Assembly: GCF_010015475.1 (NCBI RefSeq) | Contig: NZ_SSNI01000016.1 | Location: forward strand, 62,001 to 126,000 | DNA length: 64,000 nucleotides | Direction of reading: 5' to 3' | Source: Pontibacter pamirensis | GTDB taxonomy: Bacteria; Bacteroidota; Bacteroidia; Cytophagales; Hymenobacteraceae | Shown here: one piece after another, positions 60,182 through 64,000 of the stretch | Numbering within the stretch: position 1 is the first letter of the stretch | How the letters are laid out: each line of letters begins with the position of its first letter | Program-made: the position numbers and the translations under genes | The notes under the pieces: model-generated | Told to the model about the DNA's origin: nothing | The model's database searches: none | The model's input: only the letters and a program-made list of their open reading frames with translations

Positions 60182-62044
60182 ATGTTTCCAGAATACGATA
60201 TCATTGTTGTTGGCGCAGGGCACGCAGGCTGCGAAGCCGCTGCCGCTGCAGCCAAGATGGGTTCAAAGGTGCTGCTAGCAACTATGAACATGAACACCAT
60301 TGCACAAATGTCATGTAACCCAGCCATGGGCGGTGTGGCCAAAGGTCAGATTGTTCGTGAGGTGGATGCACTGGGTGGTATGAGCGGCATCATCACCGAC
60401 CAGACCATGATCCAGTTTCGCATGCTGAACAAATCGAAAGGGCCGGCCATGTGGAGCCCGCGTGCGCAAAGCGACCGTATGCGTTTTGCAGAAGCCTGGC
60501 GACTGTCTCTGGAGCAAACAGAGAACATCGACTTCTGGCAAGAAATGATAACGGGCATAGAAGTAGAAGGCGGAAGAGCTGTCGGCGTGCGCACAAGCCT
60601 GGGGATAACTATACGTGGAAAGGCCGTTGTATTAACCAACGGCACGTTTTTGAATGGCATTATCCACATCGGTGAGAAGCAACTGGGAGGGGGGCGCGCC
60701 GCTGAAAAATCAGCAAAGGGCATAACGGAGCAACTCGTAGAACTTGGCTTTGAGGCAGGTCGCATGAAGACCGGAACCCCTCCGCGTGTAGATGGCCGCT
60801 CGCTCGACTACAGCCGGATGGAGGAACAGTTCGGGGACGAGAAGCCATCAAAGTTTTCATACACTGCTACCGAGCCACTGGCACAACAGCGCAGCTGCTA
60901 CATTACCTATACCAATCCGGAAGTACACGAAATCCTGAAAACTGGCTTTGAAAAATCGCCAATGTTCCAGGGCCGTATTCAGGGACTAGGGCCTCGCTAT
61001 TGCCCTTCTATCGAGGACAAAATCAACCGCTTTGCAGACCGCGACCGTCACCAGATTTTTGTGGAACCAGAGGGATGGAGCACGGTGGAAGTATATGTAA
61101 ACGGATTCTCCAGTTCCTTGCCTGAAGACGTACAGCTAAAGGCGCTACGCAAAATTGAAGGATTTGAGAACGCGAAAATGTTCCGCCCAGGCTATGCCAT
61201 CGAGTATGACTTCTTTCCGCCAACGCAGCTCAACCTGACGCTGGAAACAAAGCTGGTAGAGAATCTTTACTTCGCTGGCCAGATAAACGGAACAACCGGT
61301 TACGAAGAGGCCGCATGCCAGGGATTGATGGCGGGTATAAATGCCCACAACAAGATAAACGAGAAAACGCCGTTTATACTGAAGCGCTCAGAAGCTTACA
61401 TTGGAGTGTTGATTGATGACCTGGTGAACAAGGGCACCAATGAACCTTACCGTATGTTCACCTCGCGTGCCGAGCACCGCATCCTGCTGCGCCAGGATAA
61501 TGCCGATATCCGGTTGACAAAGCTTGGATATGAGTTGGGCCTGGCAGACGAGTCACGTAAAAAAGCTGTGGATAAGAAGATCGAGGAAACAGGTGAAATC
61601 ATTGCCTTTTTAAATAATAAGCCGATTGAGCCAGGAGATATTAACATAATGTTGGAGAGTTTAGGCTCTGCTCCAATCACAGAAAAACAGAGAGCCGGTC
61701 AGCTTATCAAGCGCCCAAATGTAGAGATAGAACACATTGCAGTGGCGGTGCCATCGGTGGCAGAATACCTGAGCAAGTTTAGAGCAGATAGCGTGGAGCA
61801 GGCAGGTATCCAAGTGAAGTATGAAAGCTATATCGAAAAGGAATATAGTATGGCCGCCAAAATGAGCGAGCTCGAAAACTACATCATCAAAGAGAGAATA
61901 GATTACCGTAACATACCTGCCTTATCAGCTGAGGCAAAAGAAAAACTGCTAAAGGTAAATCCGGAAACAATTGGCCAGGCCTCCAGAATCAGTGGCGTTA
62001 CGCCAGCTGACATTTCAGTACTAATGGTATACTTAGGTAAATAA
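60182..62044 (+). CDS. mnmG: tRNA uridine-5-carboxymethylaminomethyl modification protein MnmG
   Basis: An FAD enzyme that with MnmE makes the cmnm5U34 base in several tRNAs. It has 620 residues. The FAD motif is [14 protein letters not shown]; the GidA signatures [22 protein letters not shown] and [10 protein letters not shown], and the C-terminal [17 protein letters not shown], are intact. Its start is 65 bases after ybeY, across the parS site. The old name is gidA, often found near the replication origin, which agrees with parS here. Confidence 0.98.
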   Translation: MFPEYDIIVVGAGHAGCEAAAAAAKMGSKVLLATMNMNTIAQMSCNPAMGGVAKGQIVREVDALGGMSGIITDQTMIQFRMLNKSKGPAMWSPRAQSDRMRFAEAWRLSLEQTENIDFWQEMITGIEVEGGRAVGVRTSLGITIRGKAVVLTNGTFLNGIIHIGEKQLGGGRAAEKSAKGITEQLVELGFEAGRMKTGTPPRVDGRSLDYSRMEEQFGDEKPSKFSYTATEPLAQQRSCYITYTNPEVHEILKTGFEKSPMFQGRIQGLGPRYCPSIEDKINRFADRDRHQIFVEPEGWSTVEVYVNGFSSSLPEDVQLKALRKIEGFENAKMFRPGYAIEYDFFPPTQLNLTLETKLVENLYFAGQINGTTGYEEAACQGLMAGINAHNKINEKTPFILKRSEAYIGVLIDDLVNKGTNEPYRMFTSRAEHRILLRQDNADIRLTKLGYELGLADESRKKAVDKKIEETGEIIAFLNNKPIEPGDINIMLESLGSAPITEKQRAGQLIKRPNVEIEHIAVAVPSVAEYLSKFRADSVEQAGIQVKYESYIEKEYSMAAKMSELENYIIKERIDYRNIPALSAEAKEKLLKVNPETIGQASRISGVTPADISVLMVYLGK

Positions 62045-62932
62045 ATGAGCTACGAAAGACTGGAACAATGCCCGATCTGCGGCAAAGAAGAATTTAAAAA
62101 TTTTTTGGTCGTAACAGATAACGCTGTATCAAAGGAGAGCTTTGTAATTGTGGAATGTGAGAACTGTTCTTTTAAATTCACGAACCCAAGACCCGATACT
62201 GAAAGCATAGGCCAGTACTATGAGTCAGATGAATACATCTCCCACAGCAATACAAAAAGCGGAATTATCAACAGGGCGTATCATGTGGTGCGCTCTATTA
62301 CGACGAAGCAAAAAGTAGAGCTTATCAACAGGCATTCTCCAGCAAAAGGAAGCGTCCTGGACTATGGTTGCGGGACAGGAGTTTTTCTTAGCGCCTGCAA
62401 AAAAGACGGCTGGGAAGTAAGAGGAGTAGAGCCGAATGATAAAGCAAGAGAGGCAGCATCAGCAGAGACAAGCGAACTAATAGCAGAGAGCCTGCAGGAT
62501 ATACAAGGGGAAAAGTTTGAGGTAATTACGCTCTGGCACGTGCTGGAACACATCCATACCCTCAACGAAACTGTTAGCCAGCTGCTGGATAGCCTGCAGG
62601 AAGACGGCACCCTGATTATAGCCGTACCCAACGCTGACTCACATGATGCCAAGGAGTACAAGGCGGATTGGGCAGCCTATGACGTACCACGCCACCTGTA
62701 CCACTTCACGCAGCCGACGATGAAACGCTTCCTGAAAAAGCATAAGATGGTACTGGCGGAAGTGCTGCCGATGAAATTTGACGCCTACTACGTGAGCATG
62801 CTCAGCGAAAAGCACAAAGAAGGCAAAAATAAAATGATCAGCAGCGTGCTGAACGGCTACAAGTCGAACAGCTATGCTGAAAAGAACGGAAACGATTACT
62901 CAAGCTTAATTTTTGTAGCTAAAAGAAAATAA
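62045..62932 (+). CDS. Zinc-ribbon class I SAM methyltransferase
   Basis: 295 residues. The N-terminal 50 residues hold C9, C12 and C38, C41 (QCPICGKEE, then VECENCSFKF), a zinc-ribbon as in small methyltransferases of polyketide or surface sugar pathways. The SAM motif is VLDYGCGTGVFLSACK near 105, then LWHVLEHIHTLNE near 165. The start codon follows the mnmG stop with no gap, so the two are coupled. Its substrate is unknown. A GNRA-loop terminator follows. Confidence 0.92.
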   Translation: MSYERLEQCPICGKEEFKNFLVVTDNAVSKESFVIVECENCSFKFTNPRPDTESIGQYYESDEYISHSNTKSGIINRAYHVVRSITTKQKVELINRHSPAKGSVLDYGCGTGVFLSACKKDGWEVRGVEPNDKAREAASAETSELIAESLQDIQGEKFEVITLWHVLEHIHTLNETVSQLLDSLQEDGTLIIAVPNADSHDAKEYKADWAAYDVPRHLYHFTQPTMKRFLKKHKMVLAEVLPMKFDAYYVSMLSEKHKEGKNKMISSVLNGYKSNSYAEKNGNDYSSLIFVAKRK

Positions 62933-62960
62933 ATTAAAGTATTTAACGTGTGATATCTGG

Positions 62961-62987
62961 ATAGGCAAGCGAAAGTTTGCCTATTTT
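62961..62987 (+). terminator. Terminator of the mnmG-methyltransferase pair
   Basis: ATAGGCAAGC and GTTTGCCTAT (62961-62970 and 62975-62984) form a 10-bp stem with a GAAA loop and one G-U, followed by a short T run. Confidence 0.8.
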
Positions 62988-63008
62988 GATTTGAGACAAA
63001 ACACCCTG

Positions 63009-64000
63009 ATGAATTTAAAAACAGCATTGATAGTAACAGGCATAGTAACAGGTCTAGTCTCCTGCGCTACCATGAGCACACCCGACGGAGGCCCGAAAGA
63101 CCTAGCACCGCCAATACTGATTGAAAGTAATCCCGAAGACCAACAGCTGAATGTAAATACGAAAACCATTCAACTGGTTTTTGATGAAGAGGTGCAGCAA
63201 AAAAACCTGACGAAGGAGCTGTTGATAACGCCGAACATCAACAACAAATACCAAGTTAAAAGCAACCGCAATGTAATGACGCTAGAGTTTGAGGATCAGC
63301 TACAGGACAGCACCACCTTTACCTTCAACTTCAGAGAAGGCATTGTGGATATAACAGAGCAAAACAAGGCCCAGAACCTTAAAATAGCATTTAGCACCGG
63401 CTCATTTATTGACTCCAGCAGTGTAAGCGGTAGAGTAGTGGACCTGCTTAAACAGACGCCGGAGAAGGGTGCTGTTGTGGCTTTGTACCAGGCAGAAGAT
63501 ACGCTGAGTATCCGGAAGAACAGGCCTTATTACTTAACCACCACAGACGATGCAGGTAATTATGAAATCGAAAATATAAAGGAAGGCAATTATCGGGTGT
63601 ATGCTTTGATAGATAAAAACAACAACACCTACTACGATACGGAAGAAGAGAAAATCGCTTATCTGCCTGCCCCCATCCGGATAATGCCCGGCACAGATTC
63701 AATCAACCTGCAGACAGTTCGCTTCGACACAAAGAAGCCAATTCTACTTCAGCGGGAAAGATACACTGACCGTTTTATAGCCAACTATAACGAAGGCATT
63801 CAAAGCTTCACCGCAAGACCGGTAGCAGCTGGTACAGACAGCCTCGTGCATAGGATAGGAACCGTTGGAAAAGCAGTAGAAGTGTTTAAAACTCCAGAAT
63901 TTGATGGTGGACAAACAGTGCTGACGGCTGTTGATTCTTCGGGTAATATAGCTGTAGACACAATTGCAATAGCTTTTGAAGGCAAAAGAGCGCAGCGTGT
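63009..64000 (+). CDS. SbsA-like Ig-domain lipoprotein (C-terminus beyond window)
   Basis: The frame opens at the ATG at 63009 and runs off the window end (330 whole codons). The N-terminus (KTALIVTGIVTGLVSCATMS) is a lipoprotein signal with the Cys at residue 19. Next is GGPKDLAPPILIESNPEDQQL, then an SbsA-type Ig-like domain (TIQLVFDEEVQQKNLTKELLI) and a second beta domain (GSFIDSSSVSGRVVDL, then AGNYEIENIKEGNYRVYALID) of carboxypeptidase-regulatory style. This matches a large Bacteroidota surface lipoprotein family often found near mnmG. The function is unknown. It is the last gene of the visible run, after a terminator. Confidence 0.88.
   Translation, partial: MNLKTALIVTGIVTGLVSCATMSTPDGGPKDLAPPILIESNPEDQQLNVNTKTIQLVFDEEVQQKNLTKELLITPNINNKYQVKSNRNVMTLEFEDQLQDSTTFTFNFREGIVDITEQNKAQNLKIAFSTGSFIDSSSVSGRVVDLLKQTPEKGAVVALYQAEDTLSIRKNRPYYLTTTDDAGNYEIENIKEGNYRVYALIDKNNNTYYDTEEEKIAYLPAPIRIMPGTDSINLQTVRFDTKKPILLQRERYTDRFIANYNEGIQSFTARPVAAGTDSLVHRIGTVGKAVEVFKTPEFDGGQTVLTAVDSSGNIAVDTIAIAFEGKRAQR

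Noticed and set aside
60659..61575. Two DnaA-box matches (TTATCCACA at about 60659 and its complement at 61567-61575) inside mnmG
   Set aside because: Both are in coding sequence, 900 bases apart, and a 9-mer is expected about once in 64 kb on two strands by chance. No cluster or AT-rich unwinding element is near.
1..64000. tRNA, rRNA, CRISPR arrays, insertion sequences and prophage genes
   Set aside because: I looked for conserved rRNA/tRNA stretches, regularly spaced short repeats, transposase and integrase proteins, and found none.

Overview
The window reads as chromosomal DNA of a Bacteroidota bacterium. The likely order is Cytophagales and the likely family Hymenobacteraceae (Pontibacter-like); the family and genus are inferred from protein style, not from any search. 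The evidence is a type IX secretion cargo protein with a C-terminal sorting domain, a PorP/SprF-like outer-membrane protein next to the gliding lipoprotein gene gldJ, SPII lipoproteins of Bacteroidota type, TAnnTTTG promoter boxes with almost no Shine-Dalgarno sequences, DUF4175/YbeY/MnmG synteny, and acyclic carotenoid genes (CruF and CrtD types). I see no rRNA, tRNA, insertion sequence, prophage or CRISPR array.

Layout. 1-6.7 kb: a truncated lipoprotein gene, prfA, a thioredoxin with a DUF6952 partner, a TetR regulator, and a carotenoid segment (cruF, crtD type, SRPBCC). 6.7-17.1 kb: a SNF2-type helicase, then minus-strand housekeeping groups (rbfA, methyltransferase, LolC/E-like permease; glyA, tatC, rpiB) around one plus-strand membrane glycosyltransferase-like gene. 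17.3-21.1 kb: a large secreted IPT/TIG-repeat protein with three near-identical tandem DNA units of about 495 bp. 21.1-24.5 kb: an AT-rich empty stretch, a metallophosphatase, and a stress-like trio of two disordered small proteins and a short-chain dehydrogenase. 24.2-31.5 kb: pterin dehydratase, rsmI, DUF4105, inositol monophosphatase, small proteins, MscS, radical SAM and a BaeRF-type protein. 31.8-39.3 kb: radA, a CHASE-PAS histidine kinase, an Mpo1-like protein and fumC.

39.4-40.7 kb is an AT-rich two-gene cassette, an unnamed 260-residue protein overlapping a PIN-domain protein. It lies between fumC and rlmF, each side carrying a similar terminator hairpin. It is the best candidate here for an undescribed accessory system. 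40.8-47 kb holds rlmF and small genes (lipoproteins, DUF1905, PhnA domain, MsrB, diacylglycerol kinase, DinB). 47.2-52.7 kb holds an AsmA-like protein, PorP/SprF and GldJ. 52.8-55.8 kb holds DUF4265, comF, an AhpD-like protein and xth.

55.9-64 kb is a plus-strand run: DUF4175, an RsbW-like ATPase, ybeY, mnmG, a methyltransferase and a truncated SbsA-like Ig lipoprotein. Between ybeY and mnmG lies a perfect 16-bp match to the ParB-binding site parS, suggesting this end is close to the replication origin. Several intergenic gaps carry degenerate short-word or inverted repeats that no gene explains.
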